This document shows, piece after piece, positions 26,911 through 36,437 of a stretch of DNA of 64,000 nucleotides; the stretch's first letter is position 1, and every line of letters begins with the position of its first letter. Source of the DNA: Tritonibacter aquimaris (GTDB lineage: Bacteria > Pseudomonadota > Alphaproteobacteria > Rhodobacterales > Rhodobacteraceae). The notes beneath the pieces are model-generated. The model was not told the origin of the DNA, did not search any database, and saw only the letters and a program-made list of their open reading frames with translations. The stretch covers positions 1 through 64,000 of the forward strand of contig NZ_WIXK01000005.1 of NCBI RefSeq assembly GCF_009617595.1, read 5' to 3'. The translations under genes and the position numbers were made by a program.

Positions 26911-27834
26911 TCAGGCTTTGGGGTGGGCGCGATTGTAGACATCCATCAGATGCGCTGTGTCTACTGCGGTGTAGGCCTGGGTTGTCGACAGTGAGGCGTG
27001 GCCCAAAAGTTCCTGAATGGCGCGCAGATCACCGCCAGCCTCTAGAAGGTGGGTGGCAAAACTGTGACGCAGCGCATGCGGCGTCGCGGTTGCGGGCAAG
27101 CCAAGCTGGGCGCGGGTTCGGGCGACGGTTTTCTGGATCTGACCTGCCGCCAATGCGCCCCCTCTGACACCGCGAAACAGGGCCTGATCGGCCTCGATCG
27201 GGTAGGGGCAGAGCTGCAGATAACTCTCAACCGCCTGACGCGCTGCGGGTAGCACCGGGACAAGGCGCTCCTTTTGTCCTTTGCCCAGAATGCGCAGCGT
27301 TTCGGGCAGTGGCAGGTCGCGCCCCATAAGGCCCAGAGCCTCGGAGATCCGCAATCCGCAGCCATAAAGCAGTGTCACCACCGCCACATCGCGCGCGGCC
27401 ACCCAGGGGGTTTCTGATTGCAGGGCCACGGTGTCGAGCATGGCTTTGGCAGCATCTTCGGACAATGGCCGCGGAAGTTTCTTTTGAAACTTTGGTGCAC
27501 GCGCTGACAAAACCGCGGTGGGTTCAAAGCCTTCGCGCTCCGCGAGCCAGCGGTAAAAGGCTTTCACTGATGACAGTTTGCGCGCAAGCGAACGTGCGCT
27601 GATGCCATCGGCGCGCGCATGTGCCATCCAGGCGCGCATATCCTGTGTGGTGATCTGTGACAGCGCGCCCAATCCCTGTGGGCCGCCGAAATGATTGGCC
27701 ATAAAGCTCAGGAAATCACGAACATCACCGCCATAGGCAAGCTCTGTGCTGTGCGACAGGCCCTGTAGCGCGCGCAGCCCATCAAGCCAATCCTGCAGCG
27801 CATCGCGACAGGCAGGGGCGATCATGCCAGCCAA
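26911..27834 (-). CDS. xerC: Tyrosine recombinase XerC
   Basis: A 307-residue site-specific recombinase that, with XerD, resolves chromosome dimers at dif. It has an N-terminal SAM-like core-binding domain (about 10-105) and a catalytic domain with the full set R162 (GCGLRISEALGL), K185 (LGKGQKER), H253 and R256 (HALRHSFATHLL), H279 (LLGHASL) and Y288 (TTQAYTAV). The start overlaps the end of the upstream DUF484 gene by 13 bases, the usual xerC-DUF484 pairing, so this is the housekeeping enzyme and not an integron or phage integrase. Confidence 0.96.
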   Translation of the reverse strand: MAGMIAPACRDALQDWLDGLRALQGLSHSTELAYGGDVRDFLSFMANHFGGPQGLGALSQITTQDMRAWMAHARADGISARSLARKLSSVKAFYRWLAEREGFEPTAVLSARAPKFQKKLPRPLSEDAAKAMLDTVALQSETPWVAARDVAVVTLLYGCGLRISEALGLMGRDLPLPETLRILGKGQKERLVPVLPAARQAVESYLQLCPYPIEADQALFRGVRGGALAAGQIQKTVARTRAQLGLPATATPHALRHSFATHLLEAGGDLRAIQELLGHASLSTTQAYTAVDTAHLMDVYNRAHPKA

Positions 27835-28523
27835 TTGCGCAGGCAGCGTTCAAAGGTGCCCGCAAAGAATGTCAAAAGGTCAGTGCCATGTTGTGGCGAA
27901 AACTGATGCGGCTCTTCTGAGCCAAAGACCAGAAGACCAGGGAGGCGGCCAGTACCAAGATCAAGGCTCATCAGCGCCTCGGAACGGATCCAGCCCGCCT
28001 GATCGCCATGGATTTCAGCGTCCCCTTCTTCGACCTGACGTAGGCTGACGGGGTGGGCGGTGCTGCTTTGTCCCAGGTAGTGCGCCACAAAACCACGTGG
28101 CTGGATCTTGATCACGGATGACGCAGCCGCAAGCCCGGCGGCGCTGGCGCTGTCATCGCTTTCAAGCACCAGTACAAGGTTCTGGATTTCAAGCGCCTCG
28201 CTGACCGGGCCGGAGAGCGCGAGCAGGAATTCCGGGAAATTCTGTGGCTCGATCAGGGCGAGCACTGCACGGTGCACCTGATTGGTGCCGGTAAGATTGT
28301 CATAGGCTGCGGCAATCACGGATCGGTGGGTGTCTTCTAGCCGGTCCAGACGTGCCTCTAGGCGGGCCATAGCAATGCCGCGTAGATCAACCACATTTGC
28401 CCCCATCGCGCGATCATTGGCGGCGACCAGCGCGCTCATCAAGCTGCTGTCCTCCAAGATGACATCGGGTTTTTCCAAAATCGCTTCGCGCAAACGCGCA
28501 TCCAGTGGGGCTGTGCTGCTCAT
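27822..28523 (-). CDS. DUF484 family protein (GAF-like)
   Basis: A 233-residue soluble protein. The N-terminal coiled region (LREAILEKPDVILEDSSLMSALV, read in two parts) and MARLEARLDRLEDTHR (about 52-67) precede a GAF-like domain; FGSEEPHQFSPQHGTDLLTFFAGTFERCL (read in two parts) near the end is typical of DUF484. The family is commonly encoded next to xerC in proteobacteria, and its exact role is unknown. It is probably cotranscribed with xerC from a promoter in the 28524-28696 interval. Confidence 0.92.
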   Translation of the reverse strand: MSSTAPLDARLREAILEKPDVILEDSSLMSALVAANDRAMGANVVDLRGIAMARLEARLDRLEDTHRSVIAAAYDNLTGTNQVHRAVLALIEPQNFPEFLLALSGPVSEALEIQNLVLVLESDDSASAAGLAAASSVIKIQPRGFVAHYLGQSSTAHPVSLRQVEEGDAEIHGDQAGWIRSEALMSLDLGTGRLPGLLVFGSEEPHQFSPQHGTDLLTFFAGTFERCLRNWLA

Positions 28524-28696
28524 GCTTGTGCCTTTTTGTCTTTGTCTTTCTGTATAACATGAAATGTGGCGCAGAGGCGACCATTTCGCGCAAACCCTAA
28601 GGTATAAGCCCTCGGGATCGTGCGGGCAGCGGCAAAGGATAAGCGCGGGGCTCTATGCGGGGCGTCAGGGTTTACCTATGTGTTTTGCGCATAGAA

Positions 28697-28724
28697 AAAG
28701 GCGCATGGGAATCCACGCGCCTTT
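28697..28724 (-). terminator. Rho-independent terminator downstream of the aldolase gene
   Basis: aaaggcgc (28697-28704) pairs with gcgccttt (28717-28724), extended inward by a further six pairs including one G-T wobble. Read on the minus strand the stem is followed by a T-run (28691-28699 region). It separates the aldolase gene from DUF484-xerC. Confidence 0.85.
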
Positions 28725-28748
28725 GAAAAATCAGCTCCGATTTTGTGA

Positions 28749-29402
28749 TCAGAGGATCTTGATATCTGCCGCTTTGATGTCAGCGAGGAATGCATCGAGA
28801 CCTTTGTCTGTCAGCGGGTGGTTCACCATTGCTTTGATCACAGCAGGGGGAGCGGTGATCACATCAGCACCGATACGGGCCGAATCAAGAATGTGATTTA
28901 CCGAGCGGATCGAAGCCGCCAGAATCTCGGTTTCAAAGCCGTAGTTGTCATAAACGGTGCGGATATCTTCGATCAGCTCCATACCATCGAGGTTGATGTC
29001 ATCCAGACGACCGATGAAAGGAGAGATGAAGGTTGCACCCGCTTTTGCAGCCAAAAGCGCCTGATTGGCCGAGAAGCACAGGGTGACGTTTACCTTGTGG
29101 CCCTCATCGCTCAGGGTTTTACAGGCTTTTAGGCCATCCCAGGTCAGCGGCACTTTTACGGTGATGTTTTCCGCGATTTCCAAAAGCTTGCGACCTTCGG
29201 CGATCATGGTGTCTGCGTCTACGGCGGTGACTTCAGCGGAGACAGGGCCTGCAACCAGATCACAGATTTCCTTGGTGACTTCGATGATGTCACGGCCGGA
29301 TTTCTTGATCAAAGAGGGGTTGGTGGTCACACCATCTACCATGCCCAGATTATTCAGCTCGGCAATTGCGTCGATTTCTGCGGTGTCTACAAAGAATTTC
29401 AT
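28749..29402 (-). CDS. Transaldolase / fructose-6-phosphate aldolase (small type)
   Basis: A 217-residue TIM-barrel aldolase of the short transaldolase subfamily. [14 protein letters not shown] (about 23-36) is the family signature, the Schiff-base lysine is K83 in [13 protein letters not shown], and [19 protein letters not shown] and ILAASIRS follow. Members act either as transaldolases in the pentose-phosphate pathway or as fructose-6-phosphate aldolases; active-site details needed to choose were not resolved here. It is monocistronic on the minus strand, divergent from priA, and has its own terminator. Confidence 0.93.
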   Translation of the reverse strand: MKFFVDTAEIDAIAELNNLGMVDGVTTNPSLIKKSGRDIIEVTKEICDLVAGPVSAEVTAVDADTMIAEGRKLLEIAENITVKVPLTWDGLKACKTLSDEGHKVNVTLCFSANQALLAAKAGATFISPFIGRLDDINLDGMELIEDIRTVYDNYGFETEILAASIRSVNHILDSARIGADVITAPPAVIKAMVNHPLTDKGLDAFLADIKAADIKIL

Positions 29403-29526
29403 ACCTTCAGGTCCTTCTGATGGCTTGGCCTCGGTTTAACTTGGCTTTACCTGATAGAGAGCCCGGCGCAAACCCCGTTTGCCCGAGGACTAGATTTTTG
29501 TTAGCGGAAACGAGGGCGCAACCCCA

Positions 29527-31740
29527 GTGACTTTTCAAACCCACAGCGACGGTCCGGAGTTTTTTGCCGAAGGCGCGCGCGTGGGTGTGCTGACGGCGCA
29601 GCCGCTTGACCACTTGCTGGATTACAAGGCACCTGAGGGCGGTTGTTTTCGTGGCGCGTTCGTTGAGGTGCCACTGGGGCCGCGCAAAGTCCTGGGGGTC
29701 GTCTGGGGGCCGGGCGCGGGTGATTTTGATCTTGCTAAGCTGCGTCGGGTGATCCGCGTGTTGGATGTGGCCCCGATGCGCGATGAAATGCGCGCCTTTC
29801 TGGCAAAATCTGCCGAATACACACTGACACCTTTGCCTGCCATGCTGCGCCTTGCCACCCGTGCGCCCGGGCTGTCAGATCCGCCATCTATGCGCAAAGT
29901 CTTGCAGCTGGGAGATAAGGCGCCGGACCGTATGACCGACGCCCGCGAGCGGGTGCTGGCGGTGATGGCGGAATATGGCGGGCTTTCGTTTACCCCAAAG
30001 GAGCTGTCTGACCTTGCGGGCGTCACCGGGTCGGTGGTGAAGGGGCTGGTGAAACAGGGCGTGCTGCTAGAAGTGGAGACCCCACGCGATCAACCCTTTC
30101 CGCACCTTGATCCAGAGCTTCCCGGAAAGGCGCTTACCGAAGATCAGGCTGGCGCGGCGGATGCGCTGGGCGACGCCGTGCACAGTGGCACCTATGGCAC
30201 AACCTTGCTGAAGGGGGTCACAGGATCGGGTAAGACGGAAGTCTACCTAGAGGCCGTCGCCGCCTGTCTGCGCAAAGGGCGGCAAGCCTTGGTGCTACTG
30301 CCGGAAATTGCGCTGACGGCTGAGTTTCTCAAACGGGTGCAGGCGCGGTTTGGTGCCACTCCGGCTGAGTGGCATTCAGGCGTGACCATGACCGAGCGTC
30401 GTCGGGTCTGGCGTATGGTCGGCCAAGGTGCTGCACAGCTGGTGATTGGCGCGCGCTCGGCGCTGTTTCTGCCCTATCGTGATCTGGGTCTGATCATTGT
30501 CGATGAGGAACACGACACCTCCTACAAGCAGGAAGAGGGTGTTTTGTACAATGCGCGCGACATGGCGGTATTGCGTGCAGCCATGTGCAAAGCGCAGGTG
30601 GTGCTGGCCTCGGCAACGCCATCGCTGGAAACCTGGGCCAATGCTGAAAGCGGCAAATACAAGCGTCTGGACCTAAAATCGCGTTTTGGCGCTTCGGTGC
30701 TGCCGAAAATGCGTGCCATTGACATGCGCGCCGAGGAATTGCTTCCGGCCACCTGGATATCGCCCACTTTGAAACACGCGATGAAGCTGCGGCTTGAACG
30801 CGGAGAGCAATCCTTGCTGTTTCTCAACCGCCGTGGGTTTGCGCCGGTTACCATCTGTCGGGCCTGTGGTGCGCAGGTGTCTTGCGATATCTGCGATGCC
30901 CGCATGGTGGAACACCGGTTTATGAAACGGCTGATGTGCCACCAATGCGGGGAAACCAAGCCGATCCCAACCGAATGCCCGTCCTGTAAGGTTGAGGGTA
31001 AGATGGCTCCAGTAGGGCCGGGGATTGAGCGCCTGGGCGAAGAGGCCACAGCCCTTTTTCCCGACGCGCGGATTGCGGTGCTGAGTTCGGATCTGTTTGC
31101 CTCTGCGCGCGCGTTGAAAACGCGGATTGAGGAAATCGCAGCAGGAGAAGCGGATATCATCCTTGGCACCCAGCTGGTGGCAAAGGGGCACAACTTCCCG
31201 CTGCTCACGCTTGTGGGGGTGATTGATGCGGATCTGGGGCTGCAGGGATCAGACCTGCGCGCAGGGGAACGCACGTTTCAGCTGATGCGTCAGGTGGCGG
31301 GTCGGGCCGGGCGTGCAGAACGCCCAGGCGAAGCTTTGATGCAGAGCTTTCAGCCAGAACATCCGGTCATTCGTGCCATTCTTTCCGGCGACGAGGAAGA
31401 GTTCTGGCGCGCCGAAGCTGAACAGCGCCGTATTGCGGGCGTGCCGCCTTATGGGCGGATGGCAGGCATTGTTCTGTCTGGCACAGATTTGGCGCAGGTC
31501 TTTGATCTGGGCAATCATCTGGCGCGCAACAATGGCGCGTTGATGCAAGTTGGCGCGCAGCTTTTTGGGCCGGCCCCTGCACCTATTGCGCGCATTCGTG
31601 GCCGCCACCGTGTGCGGCTTTTGATCAAGGCCGAGAAGTCTGTAGCGCTGCAAGATGCGATCTCACGCTGGGTGGCCCCGCTGCGGCTGAAAGGCGATTT
31701 ACGTCTCAGCGTCGATATTGACCCGCAGAACTTCTTTTGA
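29527..31740 (+). CDS. priA: Primosomal protein N' (replication restart helicase PriA)
   Basis: A 737-residue superfamily-2 helicase that reloads the replisome at stalled forks. The P-loop is GVTGSGKT at about 230-237 (K236), the Walker B is IIVDEEHD, and SATPSLE is motif III. The zinc-binding Cys cluster appears as CRACGAQVSCDIC and later CHQCGE and CPSCK. ILGTQLVAKGHNFPL and QVAGRAGRAERPGE are the C-terminal helicase motifs. The N-terminal DNA-binding region starts near PLDHLLDYKAP. A GTG start at 29527 is used here; a clear ribosome-binding site is not evident. Confidence 0.96.
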   Translation: MTFQTHSDGPEFFAEGARVGVLTAQPLDHLLDYKAPEGGCFRGAFVEVPLGPRKVLGVVWGPGAGDFDLAKLRRVIRVLDVAPMRDEMRAFLAKSAEYTLTPLPAMLRLATRAPGLSDPPSMRKVLQLGDKAPDRMTDARERVLAVMAEYGGLSFTPKELSDLAGVTGSVVKGLVKQGVLLEVETPRDQPFPHLDPELPGKALTEDQAGAADALGDAVHSGTYGTTLLKGVTGSGKTEVYLEAVAACLRKGRQALVLLPEIALTAEFLKRVQARFGATPAEWHSGVTMTERRRVWRMVGQGAAQLVIGARSALFLPYRDLGLIIVDEEHDTSYKQEEGVLYNARDMAVLRAAMCKAQVVLASATPSLETWANAESGKYKRLDLKSRFGASVLPKMRAIDMRAEELLPATWISPTLKHAMKLRLERGEQSLLFLNRRGFAPVTICRACGAQVSCDICDARMVEHRFMKRLMCHQCGETKPIPTECPSCKVEGKMAPVGPGIERLGEEATALFPDARIAVLSSDLFASARALKTRIEEIAAGEADIILGTQLVAKGHNFPLLTLVGVIDADLGLQGSDLRAGERTFQLMRQVAGRAGRAERPGEALMQSFQPEHPVIRAILSGDEEEFWRAEAEQRRIAGVPPYGRMAGIVLSGTDLAQVFDLGNHLARNNGALMQVGAQLFGPAPAPIARIRGRHRVRLLIKAEKSVALQDAISRWVAPLRLKGDLRLSVDIDPQNFF

Positions 31741-32059
31741 CGAGAAAAGACAAGTCTATCTGAGCGCGCAGCTTAAGGTCTCCCCTTAAGGTATTGTAAA
31801 TGTGCGGAGGGGCTCTGAGGGGTGTTTTCCATAAGGCTCACTTTTATTGAAGTTTGGCATGATATGTTTGGTGCATTTAGCTGGGTGGTGGCTAAAATAT
31901 GCTCATTTATCATGTGGATAACTAAAGGATAATCTGTGGGTATCTACCAGCTGTCTGAGCGTGCGTTTCATATGTCACGACCACTGGCATGAACATCTTT
32001 GGGTTGAAATTCTGCACCTCAATACACATTTAACAAATGTAGTTATTTAAGGAGAACGA
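31741..32059. other. AT-richer intergenic region with palindromes
   Basis: No gene found in about 320 bases after priA. It holds ttaagg/ccttaa (near 31772-31788) and a symmetrical acattt-aac-aaatgt (32026-32040) that sits just upstream of the ribosome-binding site AAGGAG of the next gene, a plausible operator position. No T-tract terminator for priA was found. Confidence 0.5.
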
Positions 32060-32635
32060 ATGAAAGGCAGCTTTGATAAACCTCTCACGGGTCGCAGCAA
32101 AATCCACGAAGATGCAGAAGGTCTGCGCATCACCCTCCCGGCGCGAAAACGCGTTTTACCCATAATGTTTATTTGTGTTTGGCTTTGTGTTTGGGTCGTC
32201 GGCTGGATGTGTGCTTTCGGATTTCTTCTGTTGCTTCAGGGTGGAATAGGCATGGTGCAGGCGTTTCTCTTTATCTGGCTAGTTGCATGGTCCGCTGGTG
32301 GTATTTGGGCCATGGTTTATCTCGGTTGGCTGCTTCTGGGTCGAGAGCAAATGACGGTCGGCCAGTCTGGTGTCGAGTTGAGACGCACAGCGGGGCCGTT
32401 TAGCCGTCGGAAGAGTTTTGCTACACAGCACATTTCTCATATTCGTGTCGTTGAGGCAGACACATCTCAGAATTTCAATCGCAATGGCTATAGTTTGTTC
32501 TCAGGGTTTTCCAAAGGTGCGATTAGGTTTGACTATGGGCATAGAACGCTGGGGTTTGGGTTGGAAATGGATGCGGGTGAGGCCGGGCAACTATTAGATC
32601 TAATCAGATCTCGCGTCCCTCATTTGGCCAATTGA
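32060..32635 (+). CDS. Two-helix membrane protein with a PH-like C-terminal region, unknown
   Basis: A 191-residue protein. Two long hydrophobic segments (about residues 32-58 and 64-94) follow an N-terminal cytoplasmic stretch, and a beta-rich cytoplasmic tail (about 98-185) with QMTVGQSGVELRR and GYSLFSGFSKGAIRFDYG recalls bacterial PH-like domains, though this is only a resemblance. AAGGAG lies six bases before the ATG. Flanking DNA is AT-richer than its neighbours, so the gene may be a recent addition. An inverted repeat upstream may bind a regulator. Confidence 0.7.
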   Translation: MKGSFDKPLTGRSKIHEDAEGLRITLPARKRVLPIMFICVWLCVWVVGWMCAFGFLLLLQGGIGMVQAFLFIWLVAWSAGGIWAMVYLGWLLLGREQMTVGQSGVELRRTAGPFSRRKSFATQHISHIRVVEADTSQNFNRNGYSLFSGFSKGAIRFDYGHRTLGFGLEMDAGEAGQLLDLIRSRVPHLAN

Positions 32636-32804
32636 GCAGGCTAAACGACGTGTTGATACAATCGCATCCAACGTGAATATGATGGCTCGGCTCATATTAG
32701 GTGTCTGTAAAGTAACGGATATCTAAGGCTGCGCGCTGATGCAGGGCAGCCTGTGCGCTGCACGCCCCCTCGCCAAAATAGAAAAACAGGCGTAGGTGGA
32801 GGGC

Positions 32805-34040
32805 ATGTTCAAGCAAGTCTCCCTCTCCGATGTTGATCAGCTGCCACGCTGGCGGCGGCCCATGGTTTTGTTGTTTTTGATGGCTCTGGCCATGCCGATG
32901 GCCTTTAACGCCTGGGGCGCGCTGCTCAACAATTTTGTCATCGAGATGGCCAAGTTTGACGGCCACGACATTGGCAGGCTGCATATGGTGCGCGAAATCC
33001 CCGGTTTTCTGGCCATTGGGGTGATCTTTGTTATCCTGTTTGTACGCGAACAGGTCTTGGCGGTGATCTCACTGTTGCTTTTAGGGGGAGCAACCGCACT
33101 GACGGCGTGGTTTCCGTCTATGAGCGGGATCTTGATGATCACGCTCCTCAGCTCTATCGGGTTCCACTATTACGAGACGGTGAACCAATCGCTTCAGCTA
33201 CAATGGCTGAGCAAAGACCGCGCGCCGCAGATTTTGGGCTGGCTGGTTTCTGCGGGCTCTGTGGCAACCTTGGTTGTTTATCTTTCCATTGAACGCCTGT
33301 GGAAGCCCTTCGAGCTGAGTTATGACATTGTCTATATGACTGCAGGCGGTGCCTGTGTGTTGCTGACGCTCATCTGTTTGTTTGCCTTTCCGCAGTTCGA
33401 AGCGCCCACGCCGCAAACCAAAAAACTGATCCTACGCAAACGGTACTGGCTGTATTATGCGCTGCAATTCATGGCGGGCGCCCGGCGGCAGATCTTTGTG
33501 GTGTTTGCGGGCTTTATGATGGTCGAAAAATTCGGCTTTGAAGTGCATGAGATTACCCGGCTCTATCTGATCAATCTGGTGATCAATATTTTTGCAGCGC
33601 CCTTTATCGGCAAGCTGGTGTCGCGTTTTGGCGAACGGCGCACGTTGATCGTGGAATACGCTGGCCTGGCGCTGGTGTTCGCAGCCTACGGTGGGATCTA
33701 CTGGTTCGGCTGGGGCGTTTTGGTCGCCGGGTTCCTTTATGTGGTGGATCATATCTTCTTTGCGATGGCTTTGGCGTTGAAAACCTATTTTCAAAAGATT
33801 GCCGATCCCGCGGATATTGCGCCAACGGCTGCGGTGGCCTTTACCATCAACCATATCGCAGCGGTTGCATTGCCAGTTCCGCTGGGGCTGCTGTGGGTGC
33901 TGGCACCCGGTGGCGTGTTTGCGCTGGCCACAGGGATGGCCTTGATCTCACTGTCCCTGGCGTTGCTGATCCCGCGCCATCCGGAGCCCGGGAATGAGAC
34001 CATCTTTGCGATCTGGCGGCGTCCGGCGGCGGCGGAATAG
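32805..34040 (+). CDS. Major facilitator superfamily permease
   Basis: A 411-residue inner-membrane protein with about twelve helices. The central cytoplasmic loop carries APTPQTKKLILRKRYWLYY, and motif-A-like sequence LVSRFGERRTLIVEYAG lies between helices 8 and 9. GRLHMVREIPGFLAIG and FHYYETVNQSLQLQW are distinctive. The ATG at 32805 is chosen because AGGTGGAGG precedes it; a GTG at 32796 lies in that site. The substrate is unknown. It stands alone between two unrelated genes. Confidence 0.85.
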   Translation: MFKQVSLSDVDQLPRWRRPMVLLFLMALAMPMAFNAWGALLNNFVIEMAKFDGHDIGRLHMVREIPGFLAIGVIFVILFVREQVLAVISLLLLGGATALTAWFPSMSGILMITLLSSIGFHYYETVNQSLQLQWLSKDRAPQILGWLVSAGSVATLVVYLSIERLWKPFELSYDIVYMTAGGACVLLTLICLFAFPQFEAPTPQTKKLILRKRYWLYYALQFMAGARRQIFVVFAGFMMVEKFGFEVHEITRLYLINLVINIFAAPFIGKLVSRFGERRTLIVEYAGLALVFAAYGGIYWFGWGVLVAGFLYVVDHIFFAMALALKTYFQKIADPADIAPTAAVAFTINHIAAVALPVPLGLLWVLAPGGVFALATGMALISLSLALLIPRHPEPGNETIFAIWRRPAAAE

Positions 34041-34105
34041 GCAAAGGGCTTGACCTCTTTGCCCGCGCAGCCTAGGCGCGGGGAGAGAGTTTCAGGAGAT
34101 CTGCC

Positions 34106-34972
34106 ATGCCCACTTACACCGCGCTGACCACATTGACCGGCAAATCCCAGGCCGAGGCGCTGGGCGATGCGATGGAAACCCTGACGCCGGAACCAACTGG
34201 CGTAGGCGTGTTTGAAATCGAAGATGGCTCTGGCACCTGGGAAGTGGGAGGCTATTTCATCGAAGCGCCGGATCAGGCGGGGCTGGCGCTTTTGGCGACA
34301 ATCCATGGCGCAAAACCCTTTGCCGTATCAGAATTGCCTGAAACCGATTGGGTGGCCCACGTGAAACGTGAGCTGAAACCCGTCGAGGCGGGCCGTTTCT
34401 TTGTGTACGGCAGCCATGACGCCGATCAGGTGCCCGCGGGCAAGGTGCCGCTTCTGATCGAAGCGGCAATGGCCTTTGGCACCGGTCACCACGGCACCAC
34501 CTTGGGCTGCTTGCTGGCGCTGGATCACCTGATCAGCGAGGGCTTTGAGGGCAAAAAAGTTGCTGACATCGGCTGCGGTACTGCAGTTCTGGCGATGGCG
34601 GCGGCGCGGGTCTGGGACGGTTCGTTTATTGCCTCAGACATTGATGAGGTTGCGGTTGATGTGGCCGAGGCCAACCTTAAGGCCAATGGTATGGCGGGTG
34701 CGGTCGCCTGTCTGGAAGCCGCTGGTTTTGACCATCCTGATCTTGCGGCAGCTGCGCCTTTTGATCTTGTCTTTGCCAATATCCTGAAAGGTCCGCTGGT
34801 GGTGCTTTCACCGGATGTCGCGGCCAATCTGCGCGAAGGCGGCTACGCGATTCTGTCTGGGATCCTTAACGAACAGGCCGATGAGGTTGTTGAGGTTTAT
34901 GCGCGAAATGGAATTAATCTTGTCAAAAGAGACGAGATTGGTGAATGGACGACCCTCCTGCTGCGTAAATAA
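34106..34972 (+). CDS. prmA: Ribosomal protein L11 methyltransferase
   Basis: A 288-residue S-adenosylmethionine-dependent methyltransferase that trimethylates ribosomal protein L11. The N-terminal substrate-recognition domain (about 1-100) is followed by the catalytic domain: AMAFGTGHHGTTLGCL, the SAM motif VADIGCGTAVLAMAAA, ASDIDEVAVDVAEANLKANG, and the NPPY-like NIL segment FANILKGPLVVLSP. All are typical of PrmA. A GC-rich hairpin (cccgcgc 34062-34068 with gcgcggg 34076-34082) precedes the ribosome-binding site AGGAG. Confidence 0.93.
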   Translation: MPTYTALTTLTGKSQAEALGDAMETLTPEPTGVGVFEIEDGSGTWEVGGYFIEAPDQAGLALLATIHGAKPFAVSELPETDWVAHVKRELKPVEAGRFFVYGSHDADQVPAGKVPLLIEAAMAFGTGHHGTTLGCLLALDHLISEGFEGKKVADIGCGTAVLAMAAARVWDGSFIASDIDEVAVDVAEANLKANGMAGAVACLEAAGFDHPDLAAAAPFDLVFANILKGPLVVLSPDVAANLREGGYAILSGILNEQADEVVEVYARNGINLVKRDEIGEWTTLLLRK

Positions 34973-35082
34973 ACCAGTTTATGTCAAGTTTGTTCGGCAT
35001 TTTAGAAAACTGGCGTATAGTTTCTTAATCATCGCTGGGGCCTCACATCCGAGGCCTTAGGTGAACCGGTTAGGAGGCACTT

Positions 35083-35427
35083 ATGGGTGAACATATTGGA
35101 GAGTTTCGCTCCCGCTTGACCCGTCTGGAGCGCAAGTACAAAGGTATGAGCGCAGGCTATGACGCCAAGCTGCGTAACGATGGTCTAATCGTGATTACCC
35201 CGCGCCGGGCAAAACGTCGCCATTTCCTGATGCCAGTGCTTATCTTCCTGCTCGGCTTTATGGCGTTCAAAGGTTTTCTGCTGATGTCGCTGGGGCCGGT
35301 GAGCTATGAAGAGCGGGTGGCGCGCCTGCAAGAGGGCACCGGTGTTGAACAGGTGGGGGCATTTGTAATGCAATCTGATCCTGTCAGCGAAATGATCGCC
35401 GCGCGCATGGGCACAGTGCTTCAGTAA
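35083..35427 (+). CDS. Single-pass membrane protein, unknown function
   Basis: A 114-residue protein with a basic cytoplasmic N-terminus (RLTRLERKYKG, and PRRAKRRH just before the helix), one membrane segment (about 49-70) and a short acidic periplasmic tail. AGGAGG precedes the ATG. The hairpin ggcctc/gaggcc (35039-35044 with 35051-35056) lies just upstream. No family recognised. It is monocistronic, with a terminator after it. Confidence 0.7.
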   Translation: MGEHIGEFRSRLTRLERKYKGMSAGYDAKLRNDGLIVITPRRAKRRHFLMPVLIFLLGFMAFKGFLLMSLGPVSYEERVARLQEGTGVEQVGAFVMQSDPVSEMIAARMGTVLQ

Positions 35428-35460
35428 ACCGGACTACACAAAGTTCTACAGATTTAGAAA

Positions 35461-35489
35461 CGCCGCCTGCTGATGGATCAGCGGCGGCG
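35461..35489. terminator. Terminator hairpin between convergent genes
   Basis: cgccgcctgctga (35461-35473) pairs with tcagcggcggcg (35478-35489), leaving one bulged T. A T-rich stretch (tttggtttta) follows on the plus strand and tttct on the minus strand, so it may work in both directions. Confidence 0.75.
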
Positions 35490-35496
35490 TTTGGTT

Positions 35497-35715
35497 TTAG
35501 TGGCGGTGCTCACAGCGGACAAAGTGTTCGATGTCGCAACGGCTGAGCCCAATATCGTTGAGCTCTCGTTCGCTCAGCGCCATCAGGGCGCGGCGGGTGC
35601 GGCTCTCTTCGTGTTTGTTGAGGCCCCATTTGATGGATTTGGCCAAAGCGCTACGCAGGCGCGTAAATAAATCCGGTATGCTGCGGCTTGTGGGGGCGTA
35701 ATTCAAAGCTGCCAT
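35497..35715 (-). CDS. DUF1127 family protein (YjiS-like)
   Basis: A 72-residue protein. The C-terminal half RALMALSERELNDIGLSRCDIEHFVR is, in parts, the DUF1127 signature (LxxLxxRELxDIGLxRxDI). Such small basic proteins in alphaproteobacteria have been tied to phosphate and carbon metabolism and to RNA binding, but the role here is not known. The N-terminus is Ser/Arg-rich. It is transcribed toward the terminator shared with the preceding gene. Confidence 0.88.
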   Translation of the reverse strand: MAALNYAPTSRSIPDLFTRLRSALAKSIKWGLNKHEESRTRRALMALSERELNDIGLSRCDIEHFVRCEHRH

Positions 35716-35936
35716 AGCCTGTCCTTTTCAGAAATTAATCTGTCTTAAATCTGTTACATTTGTGAGTTGGCTGGATGTAAGGATGGGAAGACCCCGCTGC
35801 AAGAGAGGTTGAAGCAGGTCTGCCATGCGTCAGGTGCATGGCTTGATATTGGGAGTGTACGAAAAGCGATTGGACATGTTCTCTTTTTGTGCTTATCGTG
35901 GCGCGCAACAATAACACTTAAAAAGGCCGGGCACAT

Positions 35937-36437
35937 ATGCGGATATTGGGCATTGATCCGGGGCTGCGTGCCCTGGGATGGGGCGTGATCGAAGCGCGCG
36001 GAACGCGGCTTTCGCATGTGGCCAACGGGGTGTGCAACTCCGACGGGGATGATCTGGGCGAGCGGCTGCTGTCGCTGCACAATCAAGTCGGCGAGATCAT
36101 CGATGCCTTTCAGCCGACACAGGCGGCAATTGAACAGACCTTTGTGAACAAAGACGGCGCTGGCACCTTGAAATTGGGTCAGGCGCGCGGGGTTGCGCTG
36201 TTGACGCTGGCCAAAGCGGGCCTGCCGGTGGGTGAGTACGCACCAAACCGCGTGAAAAAGACCGTTGTAGGTGTGGGGCATGCGGAGAAAACGCAGGTCC
36301 TGCATATGGTGAAATTGCAACTGCCAGGATGTGATCCCAAAGGTCCGGATGCGGCGGATGCGCTGGCGATTGCCATCTGTCACGCCTATTACGGCGGCAC
36401 GCAGCAGCGGCAGCTAAAAGAGGTGGTACGCGCATGA
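35937..36437 (+). CDS. ruvC: Holliday junction resolvase RuvC
   Basis: A 166-residue endonuclease that cuts Holliday junctions. The acidic active site is complete: D7 (ILGIDPGL), E66 (AAIEQTF), D138 and D141 ([14 protein letters not shown]). [11 protein letters not shown]-type sequence (here [11 protein letters not shown]) is family-typical. It overlaps ruvA by four bases (ATGA), so ruvC, ruvA and ruvB form one operon. Confidence 0.97.
   Translation: MRILGIDPGLRALGWGVIEARGTRLSHVANGVCNSDGDDLGERLLSLHNQVGEIIDAFQPTQAAIEQTFVNKDGAGTLKLGQARGVALLTLAKAGLPVGEYAPNRVKKTVVGVGHAEKTQVLHMVKLQLPGCDPKGPDAADALAIAICHAYYGGTQQRQLKEVVRA

Noticed and set aside
26911-27834. Integron or phage integrase
   Set aside because: The recombinase overlaps DUF484 in the standard xerC arrangement, and no attC sites, phage genes or flanking repeats are present.
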